Below the pieces are notes generated by a model. It saw nothing but the letters and a program-made list of their open reading frames with translations. It did no database searches and was not told where the DNA came from. Shown piece by piece: positions 1-5,581 of a DNA stretch of 11,550 bases (positions are counted from its first letter, which is position 1; each line of letters begins with the position of its first letter). Source of the DNA: Thermoplasmata archaeon (GTDB taxonomy: Archaea > Thermoplasmatota > DTKX01 > GCA-020343715); contig CP070808.1 in the NCBI GenBank assembly GCA_020343715.1, positions 1,033,618 through 1,045,167 of the forward strand, read 5' to 3'. Made by a program: the position numbers and the translations under genes.

Positions 1-1
1 C

Positions 2-334
2 CTGGACGACCTGGTGGAGGTCACCGGTGCCACGTCCCTGGACTACCGGCACAAGCAGATGTGCTGCGGCGCAGGTGGCGGCGTGAGGGCCAACACACCC
101 GAGGTGGCCCACGCAATGACCGAGGAGAAGCTGGACTACCTGGACGAGACGGACGCCAACATGATCCTGGACGTCTGCCCCTTCTGTCACCTGCAGTACG
201 ACAGGGCCCAGAAGGACGCTGACAGGGAGAAGAAGTACCCCGTCCTCCATCTTTCCCAGTTCTACGGCCTCGCCTTCGGCATGGACAAGGACAAGCTGGG
301 CTTCGGCATGCACGATACGCCGGTGGACCTCTAG
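2..334 (+). CDS. hdrB: HdrB-like CCG-domain protein, C-terminal part (5' end outside window)
   Basis: This is the last 110 residues of a protein whose start lies left of the window; the frame is open from base 2. It shows a CCG motif (CCGAGGG), then 36 residues, then CPFC. That fits the CX31-39CCX35-36CXXC pattern of the cysteine-rich (CCG) domain, which in heterodisulfide reductase subunit B ligates a noncubane [4Fe-4S] cluster. The C-terminal tail (HLSQFYGLAFGMD) is also typical of HdrB. In Hdr complexes this subunit reduces the CoM-CoB heterodisulfide or a similar disulfide in the cytoplasm. The family is also found in non-methanogens, where it joins other electron-transfer complexes, so methanogenesis cannot be inferred. 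HdrD-type fusions and other CCG proteins share the domain, so the exact subunit type depends on the missing N-terminal part. The next gene follows after 11 bp and may be cotranscribed. Confidence 0.82.
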   Translation: MDDLVEVTGATSLDYRHKQMCCGAGGGVRANTPEVAHAMTEEKLDYLDETDANMILDVCPFCHLQYDRAQKDADREKKYPVLHLSQFYGLAFGMDKDKLGFGMHDTPVDL

Positions 335-345
335 GCCGTGATAGC

Positions 346-678
346 GTGGAAACCACCGGTGGGCCGGGCGGCAAGTACAGGGCCGTGCTGGTATCGATGA
401 CCAAGGTGTCCAGCGTCGGCGAGGACCTGATGCCCTTCGTCGTGTTCCGGGCCAACATCGAAAAAAGGGAGCCCCGGGATGACGACGACGTGGCCATCTT
501 CAACGTCCACGGGACCTCCTCCAACTTCGTCATCTTCCTCGACCCTGGGAAGACCGTCGAGGAGCTGGAGAGGGAGCTGGAACCCTACAACGTGGTCATC
601 TCTGCCTCCGACTGGAACCGATTGACCCAGGACCTGGAGGTCAAGGCCCAGTACCTGGAGGCAACGGGCGAGGAGTGA
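346..678 (+). CDS. Small protein of unknown function downstream of hdrB
   Basis: I do not recognise this 110-residue protein. It has no signal peptide, membrane segment or cysteine cluster and looks like a small soluble alpha/beta protein. Predicted strands are YRAVLVSMTK, PFVVFRANI, DVAIFNVHG and FVIFLDP. A helix (TVEELERELEPY) follows, then VVISASDWNRL and an amphipathic C-terminal stretch. A patch of four aspartates (residues 45-48) precedes the third strand. The start is uncertain: GTG at 346 is the earliest in frame, but no clear Shine-Dalgarno precedes it, and GTG 388 or ATG 397 would still keep the first strand. It lies 11 bp after the hdrB-like stop on the same strand, which suggests cotranscription and possibly a role near the Hdr-type redox complex. 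That role is inferred only from position. Confidence 0.7.
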   Translation: METTGGPGGKYRAVLVSMTKVSSVGEDLMPFVVFRANIEKREPRDDDDVAIFNVHGTSSNFVIFLDPGKTVEELERELEPYNVVISASDWNRLTQDLEVKAQYLEATGEE

Positions 679-679
679 G

Positions 680-693
680 CCAGGGACCCCTGG
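680..693 (+). terminator. Short inverted repeat after the hdrB-linked gene, possible terminator hairpin
   Basis: CCAGGG and CCCTGG are separated by only two bases and begin just after the TGA at 676-678, so the transcript could fold a 5 to 6 bp GC hairpin. No T-run follows, and archaeal termination usually relies on T-runs, so this is weak evidence. A second small palindrome (GGTGGTCACC, 699-708) follows. Confidence 0.2.
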
Positions 694-724
694 AAGAAGG
701 TGGTCACCCCCTGCCAGCGGTAAC

Positions 725-740
725 CGCAAAACCCTTATCT
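725..740 (+). promoter_or_regulatory. Archaeal promoter (BRE plus TATA-like box) for the membrane-protein gene
   Basis: CGCAAAA at 725-731 fits the archaeal BRE consensus cRNWAAW. It is followed by a TATA-like CTTATC at 734-739 in an otherwise GC-rich region. Transcription would be expected to start roughly 25 bases downstream, near 760-765. That leaves a short leader holding the AGGTG site before the ATG at 777. Spacing and composition fit; the start site itself is inferred. Confidence 0.5.
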
Positions 741-766
741 GTCTAGATAGCCTTCACGTTCGAGCC

Positions 767-771
767 AGGTG
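767..771 (+). promoter_or_regulatory. Ribosome binding site deciding the ATG 777 start
   Basis: AGGTG lies five bases before ATG 777, a normal spacing. The in-frame GTG at 771 overlaps this site, so it cannot use it as its own Shine-Dalgarno. This favours ATG 777 as the start. Confidence 0.5.
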
Positions 772-776
772 TGGTA

Positions 777-1631
777 ATGGGCAAGGATGAGCAGCCAGAA
801 GGAGGAGCCGACATCGAGGTGGCCCCTCCCGAGGTGGGATCGGTGGATGGTCCAAGCCCCGAGCAGGGGGGAGCGAAGAACATGGCCAAGAAGGCCATCG
901 AGGCTCCCAAGGACGTGGCCCGAAGGCTGCGAAGGCGATACCAAGGCCTCAACAAAAGGGACAAGTTCGCTGCACTCCTGGGCGTCCTGGCCATCGTCAT
1001 GTTCCTCGTCCTCATGGCCATATGGACCACAGGGGGTGGCATTGGAGGTCCCTCCCTTGGCCCAGAGATCCTTCCCAGCTCCCGATGGAACATCGACGCC
1101 CTAGAGGAGGTGCCCGTCGCCGGGAACGAGGAGAACACCAACCTGGAGGGCCAGCTGACCCCTTACCTGGCCCCCCTCACGCCCCAGCCAGGGGAGATCT
1201 ACTTCCTGACCGATATGACGTGCTCGGTGACCTGGACCGACGAGAGCACTCCGCCCACCTCGGCCCCGGCCATCGGTTACACCAACGAGCCCGACGGGTT
1301 CCAGCTCATCATCCGGATCCACGATGATGTGGGCGAGTGGGAGTCCGAGATAATCTTCAACCCCCAGGGCTCGTCGGGGCAGATCGACCTACCCGTTATC
1401 CTCTCCGAACACCTGGGCGCGCCGCTGGCAGTGGCGAACCCTCACGGGGCCAACTACCTCCCCCAGGGGTACGTGGAGTCGGTGAGGGTGGACTTCATCG
1501 TCAGGACCGACGAGTGTGGCGAGTGGACGTCCAGCGATCCCTTCAGGCCCACCATCGGCGACGGCGGGAACCATTACACCTTCGACTGGTCCCTCGTCTA
1601 TAGGACGGCGGACAGCACCAAGTCGCCGTGA
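777..1631 (+). CDS. Single-pass membrane protein with external beta-rich domain, function unknown
   Basis: The 284-residue product starts with an acidic, Pro/Gly-rich cytoplasmic stretch (residues 1-38). A strongly basic juxtamembrane segment (RRLRRRYQGLNKRDK, about 49-63) precedes one hydrophobic helix (about 65-83, LLGVLAIVMFLVLMAIW). The positive-inside rule puts the N-terminus in the cytoplasm and the remaining 200 residues outside. The external part begins with a Gly/Pro linker and looks like a beta-sandwich, with strands such as YFLTDMTCSVTW, FQLIIRIHD, SEIIFNP and SVRVDFIVRT. Its only two cysteines (about 149 and 247) could form a disulfide. It has its own promoter and ribosome binding site. 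It converges with the methyltransferase gene, with 6 bp between the two stop codons. I do not recognise the family; a substrate-binding or envelope-structural role is possible but unsupported. Confidence 0.8.
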   Translation: MGKDEQPEGGADIEVAPPEVGSVDGPSPEQGGAKNMAKKAIEAPKDVARRLRRRYQGLNKRDKFAALLGVLAIVMFLVLMAIWTTGGGIGGPSLGPEILPSSRWNIDALEEVPVAGNEENTNLEGQLTPYLAPLTPQPGEIYFLTDMTCSVTWTDESTPPTSAPAIGYTNEPDGFQLIIRIHDDVGEWESEIIFNPQGSSGQIDLPVILSEHLGAPLAVANPHGANYLPQGYVESVRVDFIVRTDECGEWTSSDPFRPTIGDGGNHYTFDWSLVYRTADSTKSP

Positions 1632-1637
1632 GCCCCC

Positions 1638-2381
1638 TCAGGGTCTCCTCGCCGTCATAACCAGGATCTCCACCGAGGCACCGTGTTCCTCGAAGTCCGG
1701 ACCTGAGCACTTGGCCCCGATGTCGACCACGTCGATGTCCGCCAACTCTGCCTTCTCCATCCAGCCGCTGACCTCGTCGGAGGTGAAACCCAGCCACACG
1801 TCGTGGAGGGTGTCCATCATCCAGGTCTCCTCGTGCTTGACCAGGTCGGCCATCACCAGCTTTCCACCGGGACGTAGCACGCGGGCGCACTCCTCGAAGA
1901 CCCGGGCTGGATTCGTGGCATGGTGGGCGAAGAGGCTCAGCAGGACGCTGTCGAAGCTGTCATCGTCGAAGGGGAAGTTCCTGCCCTCCAGCTGGGCGTA
2001 GGCGATCTCGTGCCATCCCCTGAGGACCTTCTTGCATCTCCTCAGGTGACCCGCGTCGAAGTCCAGGGCCGTGACCTTGTGACCGGCCAGCGCTAGGGAG
2101 CTGAGGGCGTAGCCGTCCTCACAACCCACCAGGAGGACGTCCTGTCCCTCCACCAGGTCCATCAGGTCATTCGCCACCTGCTCGTCGTAGTAGATGCAGA
2201 GGAGCCGGTCCAGGTCATGGATGAGACCAGCGTGCTCGGAAACGGGGCCCTCGGGCTCCTCCTCCGCCTCCTGGTCATCGGTGGGAGCCTCGTCGGTGGG
2301 GGCCTCCTCCGGCCCCTCTTCCTTGGACACCTCCTCCGGAGCGGGCTCCGGAGGACCCTTGGGTTCCTCCTCCTCCATCAT
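1638..2381 (-). CDS. Class I SAM-dependent methyltransferase with acidic N-terminal tail
   Basis: The 247-residue protein belongs to the Methyltransf_11-type Rossmann methyltransferases. Residues 3-48 are a low-complexity tail rich in Glu, Pro and Asp, probably disordered. The catalytic fold follows. Motif I is DVLLVGCEDG (81-90), where the usual GCGTG-like loop reads GCEDG. The acidic residue ending strand 2 lies in LDFD (106-109). The motif II region is FPFDDDSFDSVLLS, and the post-motif is RVLRPGGKLVMADL (167-180). The segment DVWLGFTSDEVSGWMEKA resembles the end of methyltransferase domains fused to ArsR-type regulators, but there is no helix-turn-helix here. Tandem ATGs at 2381 and 2378 are the only plausible starts after the purP stop, 17 bp upstream; the Shine-Dalgarno is weak. 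It probably forms an operon with the PurP homologue. The substrate cannot be told from the sequence. Confidence 0.85.
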   Translation of the reverse strand: MMEEEEPKGPPEPAPEEVSKEEGPEEAPTDEAPTDDQEAEEEPEGPVSEHAGLIHDLDRLLCIYYDEQVANDLMDLVEGQDVLLVGCEDGYALSSLALAGHKVTALDFDAGHLRRCKKVLRGWHEIAYAQLEGRNFPFDDDSFDSVLLSLFAHHATNPARVFEECARVLRPGGKLVMADLVKHEETWMMDTLHDVWLGFTSDEVSGWMEKAELADIDVVDIGAKCSGPDFEEHGASVEILVMTARRP

Positions 2382-2398
2382 CGTTCCAACCTTGTCCT

Positions 2399-3556
2399 CT
2401 ACCAGAACACCTCGGCGACCTTGTCCATCTCGATGGCCCTGCGGACCTCCATCGCAATGCGACGCCCGGTGCTCATGGGCGTGCGCCAGAGGGCGTTCCC
2501 GTAGGGGTGGCCAACGCTCATGTGGACGTTGGTGCCACCGCCCACCCGGGGGGCCACGTCGTAGATGTAGAAGTTGAGGTCCTTGTCCACGCACGTCTGG
2601 AGGCAGAACGGCCCGATGACCCCGGGCGCGTAGTGCTCCTTGGACGCCTCGACGAATATCTCGCCCAGTACGAAGGCCTTCTCCAGGAGCGACTCCCGGA
2701 GGGTGCACGAGTTGTGACCGCACACGGTGTACTCGGGGTACTTCTGGGCCTCCAGCAGCGTCATCTGCTGGGGTGCGGGCAACCTTACGTGACCGTCGAG
2801 GGAGGTCTCGAACCTCCAGTCGATGCCTATGAGCTCCAGCTTGTTGCCTTGGGTCTCGATGGGCGAGTAGAACATGTCGAAGTTGAAAACGGGCCCGATG
2901 ATGTAACGCTCTATGCGACCCGCCGCCAGGGCATCCTCGGTGATGACGCCCTGCTTTAGGAGTATCTCGGACTTCTCGTAGTACTCGGCGGTGGACGCGG
3001 CGGTGAAGAAGCCCCGTTCCAGCTTCTTGACGGCGTGGTGGAGCTTGACCATCACCAAGGAGTCGATGTCCGCTGGGTCCTCGATCTTCTCGGGGAAGGG
3101 GAGGCCTGCCTTCTCCAGGAGCCAGTAGTAGCTCTTCTCCTCCTCCCTCTCCTCGGTCCTGAGCATCGACCGGTTGCCGAACATGGGCACACGGAAGTTG
3201 CGCTCGATCTCGCCCATGTCCACGTACGAGGTGAAGGACCTGTTGGGGATGAACAGGATGTTGTCATCGATTATCTTCTGCTGCTCCTCGGGAGCCATGA
3301 TCTCCTTGAACTTGTCGTACACGACGACCTCGTCGACCATTCCCCTCACCAGGTTGCCCTGGGCGTCGTAGTACGACCTGAAGTAGTCCGAGTAGGTCCG
3401 CTCCCTCCCCTTCTGGGTGTAGGCCACGGTATTGAAGCCCTCGTCCTTGCCCCCGTCGCAGACGTCCAGCGCCGAGTGCGAGGCTATCATCCCGATCTTG
3501 GCCTTCGAGTAGTCGTAACCCTCGAGCACCTCCGCGATCTCTGCTTGCGGTATCAT
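2399..3556 (-). CDS. purP: PurP-family formate-phosphoribosylaminoimidazolecarboxamide ligase
   Basis: The 385-residue ATP-grasp protein aligns end to end with archaeal PurP, which makes FAICAR from AICAR, formate and ATP in purine synthesis and replaces the transformylase half of PurH. Recognisable blocks are SHSALDVCDGGKDEGF (26-41), VPMFGNRSMLR (123-133), RESLLEKAF (287-295), GPFCLQ (315-320), RVGGGTN (337-343) and the terminal STGRRIAMEVRRAIEMD (362-378). ATG 3556 matches the usual start of the family, a few residues before SHSAL. The nucleotide-binding loop is unusual: canonical PurP has a glycine-rich GARGGRGYF-like stretch, whereas this protein reads KLHHAVKKLERGFF (171-184). Some archaea carry a second PurP-like paralogue, and this could be one, so the exact reaction is less certain than the family. 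The methyltransferase follows after 17 bp, and the acidic repeat protein lies 49 bp upstream on the same strand. Confidence 0.88.
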   Translation of the reverse strand: MIPQAEIAEVLEGYDYSKAKIGMIASHSALDVCDGGKDEGFNTVAYTQKGRERTYSDYFRSYYDAQGNLVRGMVDEVVVYDKFKEIMAPEEQQKIIDDNILFIPNRSFTSYVDMGEIERNFRVPMFGNRSMLRTEEREEEKSYYWLLEKAGLPFPEKIEDPADIDSLVMVKLHHAVKKLERGFFTAASTAEYYEKSEILLKQGVITEDALAAGRIERYIIGPVFNFDMFYSPIETQGNKLELIGIDWRFETSLDGHVRLPAPQQMTLLEAQKYPEYTVCGHNSCTLRESLLEKAFVLGEIFVEASKEHYAPGVIGPFCLQTCVDKDLNFYIYDVAPRVGGGTNVHMSVGHPYGNALWRTPMSTGRRIAMEVRRAIEMDKVAEVFW

Positions 3557-3562
3557 CTCCTT

Positions 3563-3571
3563 CCCACCACC
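3563..3571 (-). promoter_or_regulatory. Ribosome binding site of the PurP gene
   Basis: On the minus strand GGTGGTGGG precedes ATG 3556 with about 6-7 bases of spacing, matching the CACC of the archaeal 16S 3' end. A second purine run, AAGGAG, touches the ATG directly and is too close to serve. Confidence 0.45.
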
Positions 3572-3577
3572 GGTCCT

Positions 3578-3602
3578 TGATTTATCGAATGATAGCTATA
3601 TC
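3578..3602 (-). promoter_or_regulatory. AT-rich candidate promoter upstream of the PurP gene
   Basis: The 49-bp gap between the acidic protein stop and the PurP start holds two TATA-like elements on the minus strand: GATATAGC (3602-3595) and GATAAATCA (3586-3578). The first would give a leader of about 16 bases containing the GGTGG site; the second would give an almost leaderless mRNA. This would let purP be transcribed apart from the upstream gene. Both are small AT-rich islands in GC-rich DNA, and neither is proven. Confidence 0.4.
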
Positions 3603-3605
3603 CCG

Positions 3606-4814
3606 CTAGAGCCTCCTCTTGCGTCTCTTTTGATAGTCGACGCCAACCTCGGCGCCCGTGCCCCGGGAGTCGACCTCGCTGTCGAAGTCGTGACCCCCTA
3701 CCCCCTTCTTCGGCGCGGGCTCCGCATCTTTGCGGGGGGGTTTCTTCTGCTTCTTCCGCCTTTCGTTGGGGTCGATGAGATCGATGCCGAAATCGATCTC
3801 CCCAGCGTCCGCGTCCATGTCCCTGTCGAACCCCGTCGCGGGCCCCTTGGCCTGCTTCCTTTGCAGGATCTCCTCGTCGGGCTTGAGGTACTTGTGATAG
3901 TGGGGCTTGGTCTCGTCGGCGGGGGGTGTCGGGACAGGGGGCGTTGTGGAGGGCGGGGTCGAGGCCTCGAATCCGGGGGCGGACTCCTCGGACCTGAACT
4001 CGAACTCCTCATCGGTCTCGGCCTCCTCCTGGACGCTGACGGAATCGTGGACTGGCTCCATCCGCAGCGTCTCCTCGAGGGCCTCCCCCGGAGCGGGAGG
4101 TACTGCCTCCTCCTCGACGGGTTGTTCCTCCTCCTCGACGGGTTGTGCCTCCTCCTCGACCTCGATGACCACCGGCGCCTCCTGTTCAGCAGGTTGCGCC
4201 TCCTCGGGAACCTCTTCCATGGCGAAGGGTGCCTCCCCCTCGTCCTCGACTGCGAAGGGTGCCTCTTCCTCGTCCTCGACTGCGAAGGGTGCCTCGCCCT
4301 CCTCCTCGAACGCGAAGGGTGCCTCGCCTTCCTCCTCAACGGCGAAGGGCGCCTCTTCCTCCTCCTCAAAGGCGAATGAAGGTTCGGGCTCCGGTGTCAC
4401 GTCGAAGGGCACATCCTCCTCGCCCTCCTCCACGAAGGCAGCCTCGACCTCCTCCTCTGAGAAGGGAGATTGGGGCTCCTCGGAGGCGTCGGCCTCGGTG
4501 AAGACCTCCTGCTCGTCGGGGGTCTCCTCCTCGCCCTCCTTGTCCCCGAAGGGTATGAACTTGACGACCCTGACAGGCCTCACCGGGCTCTGAGAGTCAT
4601 CGGGGTCCGTGGGCTCCGGTGGTTCTGGTGGTTCCTCCGGAGGGTCCTCGACCTTCTCCTCGGCGGGTTTCTCCTTGTTCTTCCGGCCGAACCGGAACAG
4701 GGGTCTGACGCGGCGGGTCTCCTCGACCCTCTCCTCCTCCTCGGGAGGTCCAGACGCGTCGTCGGGTCCGTTCTCGTCGGACAATCCTGCCCCTCCAGCA
4801 TACTCTCTAGGCAC
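3606..4814 (-). CDS. Acidic, charge-segregated disordered protein with a decapeptide repeat
   Basis: The 402-residue protein has no recognisable enzyme domain and no membrane segment. A basic patch (RRVRPLFRFGRKNKEK, 34-49) is followed by VRPVRVVKFIPFG (78-90). A very acidic Glu/Pro region spans about 92-280. Within it, residues 147-200 repeat a ten-residue unit of the form E-A-P-F-A-V/F-E-E/D-E-G/E, and QPVEEEE repeats at 224-237. A Pro/Thr stretch (285-300) leads to a less biased C-terminal segment (KPHYHKYLKPDEEILQRKQ, then DFGIDLIDPNERRKKQKK). The last residues are basic (KRRKRRL). Acidic middle and basic ends suggest an intrinsically disordered linker or scaffold, perhaps binding nucleic acid or partner proteins through its ends; this is inference. 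GTG 4814 is the earliest start, but a TTG at 4784 has a better ribosome site. I do not recognise the family. Confidence 0.75.
   Translation of the reverse strand: MPREYAGGAGLSDENGPDDASGPPEEEERVEETRRVRPLFRFGRKNKEKPAEEKVEDPPEEPPEPPEPTDPDDSQSPVRPVRVVKFIPFGDKEGEEETPDEQEVFTEADASEEPQSPFSEEEVEAAFVEEGEEDVPFDVTPEPEPSFAFEEEEEAPFAVEEEGEAPFAFEEEGEAPFAVEDEEEAPFAVEDEGEAPFAMEEVPEEAQPAEQEAPVVIEVEEEAQPVEEEEQPVEEEAVPPAPGEALEETLRMEPVHDSVSVQEEAETDEEFEFRSEESAPGFEASTPPSTTPPVPTPPADETKPHYHKYLKPDEEILQRKQAKGPATGFDRDMDADAGEIDFGIDLIDPNERRKKQKKPPRKDAEPAPKKGVGGHDFDSEVDSRGTGAEVGVDYQKRRKRRL
4222..4380 (-). repeat. 30-bp in-frame tandem repeat (about five copies) inside the acidic protein
   Basis: Units begin at 4222, 4252, 4282, 4312 and 4342, each opening on the plus strand with GCGAAGGGT or GCGAAGGGC. 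A decayed sixth unit starts at 4372 (GCGAATGAA). The period is exactly 30 bp, so the frame is kept and a ten-residue unit results. Copies differ mainly in the CTCG/TTCC part. A smaller 21-bp repeat (GACGGGTTGT at 4116 and 4137) lies nearby. Likely copy-number variable through slippage or recombination. Confidence 0.9.
4782..4796 (-). promoter_or_regulatory. Alternative TTG start with strong Shine-Dalgarno in the acidic protein gene
   Basis: On the minus strand GGAGGGG (4796-4790) lies about seven bases before an in-frame TTG (4784-4782). That would start the protein at LSDENGPDD, ten residues later than GTG 4814. With the TATA-like box at 4837-4845, GTG 4814 would be nearly leaderless while the TTG would have a leader of about 30 bases. 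Either start is possible. Confidence 0.35.
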
Positions 4815-4834
4815 CGCTCACTAGGGTGGAAAGG

Positions 4835-4845
4835 GGTAATATACC
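4835..4845. promoter_or_regulatory. Near-palindromic TATA-like element in the divergent promoter region
   Basis: GGTAATATACC has arms GGTA and TACC around ATA and sits between the divergent acidic-protein gene (minus) and HAD gene (plus). Read on the minus strand it is GGTATATTACC, placed about right for transcription starting near GTG 4814. Read on the plus strand it would start an mRNA near 4867, leaving a leader of about 45 bases before the TTG at 4912. Another AT-rich patch (GTAATAACGTTT, 4852-4863) could serve the plus-strand gene instead. Confidence 0.4.
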
Positions 4846-4897
4846 GGAGTCGTAATAACGTTTGCGTCCGGGCCATCCAGTCGTACGCTGGCGACCC

Positions 4898-4902
4898 AGG
4901 AG
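4898..4902 (+). promoter_or_regulatory. Ribosome binding site for the TTG start of the HAD gene
   Basis: AGGAG lies nine bases before TTG 4912. An ATG at 4903 directly abuts the site and opens a frame of only two codons (ATG CTT TGA) that ends immediately before the TTG, so TTG 4912 is the first usable start of the real frame. Confidence 0.5.
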
Positions 4903-4911
4903 ATGCTTTGA

Positions 4912-5571
4912 TTGAACGGCGATTTGGAGCTAGCCGTGTTCGACATGGACGGTGTCCTGGTGGATTCCCGGAGCAGCTGGGTTCTCGTGCACGACCACTT
5001 CGGGACCCAGAACGAGGACAGCCTGAGGGCCTTCCTCCGAAGGGAGATAGACGACCAGGAGTTCATCCGCCGCGATGTGGAGAGATGGGAGTCGTCCGGA
5101 GGCAGGGTCCATGTGGACGAGGTGAGGGAGGTATTGGACCGCGCGCCGATCATCAACGGGGCCATGGAGACCCTCGTCGCCCTCAGGGAGGCAGGGGTCC
5201 GGACGGCCATAGTCTCGGGGGGCCTCCGGTACCTGGCCCTACGCATCCAGGAGACAGCTGACGTGGATTTCGTCCTGGCCAACGACGTGGAGGTGGACGA
5301 CGAGGGCTACTTGACTGGAAGGGGCGTCGTCCAGGTACCGCTCCTGGAGAAGGGCGAGGTTGTCGCCGGCATCCAAGGACGGATGGGCATCGGACCCGGG
5401 GTGACGGCCGCCGTGGGGGATTCCCGTGTGGACGCGACGATGTTCTCCCACGCCAGGATCGCCGTCGCGTTCAATCCCAGGGACGAGACGGTGGTCAGGT
5501 CAGCCACCCACGTGGTCGAATCTGGGGACCTGCGTGCGGTGCTTCCGCTGCTCCTCGGTGATGGTAGCTGA
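4912..5571 (+). CDS. SerB-like HAD-superfamily phosphatase
   Basis: The 219-residue protein carries all four HAD motifs. Motif I is FDMDGVLVD, with D11 as the expected nucleophile and D13 as the acid/base. Motif II is IVSGG, with S102. Motif III is the lysine in LLEKGE (K147). Motif IV is GDSRVDATMF, with D170 and D174 for magnesium. The helical cap between motifs I and II, the ANDVEVDDEGYLTGR strand pair and the terminal AVAFNP segment match the phosphoserine phosphatase (SerB, HAD-IB) branch. A role in serine synthesis is plausible, but related enzymes act on other small phosphates, so no symbol is given. The start is TTG 4912, just after an in-frame TGA at 4909. It is divergent from the acidic protein and convergent with the CARDB protein, with ten bases between the stop codons. 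Confidence 0.87.
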   Translation: MNGDLELAVFDMDGVLVDSRSSWVLVHDHFGTQNEDSLRAFLRREIDDQEFIRRDVERWESSGGRVHVDEVREVLDRAPIINGAMETLVALREAGVRTAIVSGGLRYLALRIQETADVDFVLANDVEVDDEGYLTGRGVVQVPLLEKGEVVAGIQGRMGIGPGVTAAVGDSRVDATMFSHARIAVAFNPRDETVVRSATHVVESGDLRAVLPLLLGDGS

Positions 5572-5581
5572 GACGGGGCCA

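Noticed and set aside
1..678. Methanogenesis inferred from the hdrB-like gene
   Set aside because: HdrB-type proteins are common in non-methanogenic archaea and bacteria, and no other methanogenesis gene is in the window.
2382..2723. Upstream extension of the methyltransferase frame into purP
   Set aside because: The extension overlaps the conserved end of PurP, and its translation is basic and unlike the family; tandem ATGs just after the purP stop give a natural start.
2507..3580. Plus-strand open frames (2507-2959 and 3035-3580) opposite purP
   Set aside because: They mirror the conserved PurP coding sequence and have biased, domain-free translations.
4222..4380. 30-bp repeats as a CRISPR array
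   Set aside because: The units are directly adjacent with no unique spacers, and they lie in frame within a coding sequence.
3630..4593. Long plus- and minus-strand open frames in alternative frames over the acidic repeat gene
   Set aside because: They translate the simple GAG-rich repeat into Ser/Gly/Leu- or Arg/Pro/Ser-rich low-complexity chains. The acidic frame alone has a complex C-terminal segment and fitting start signals.
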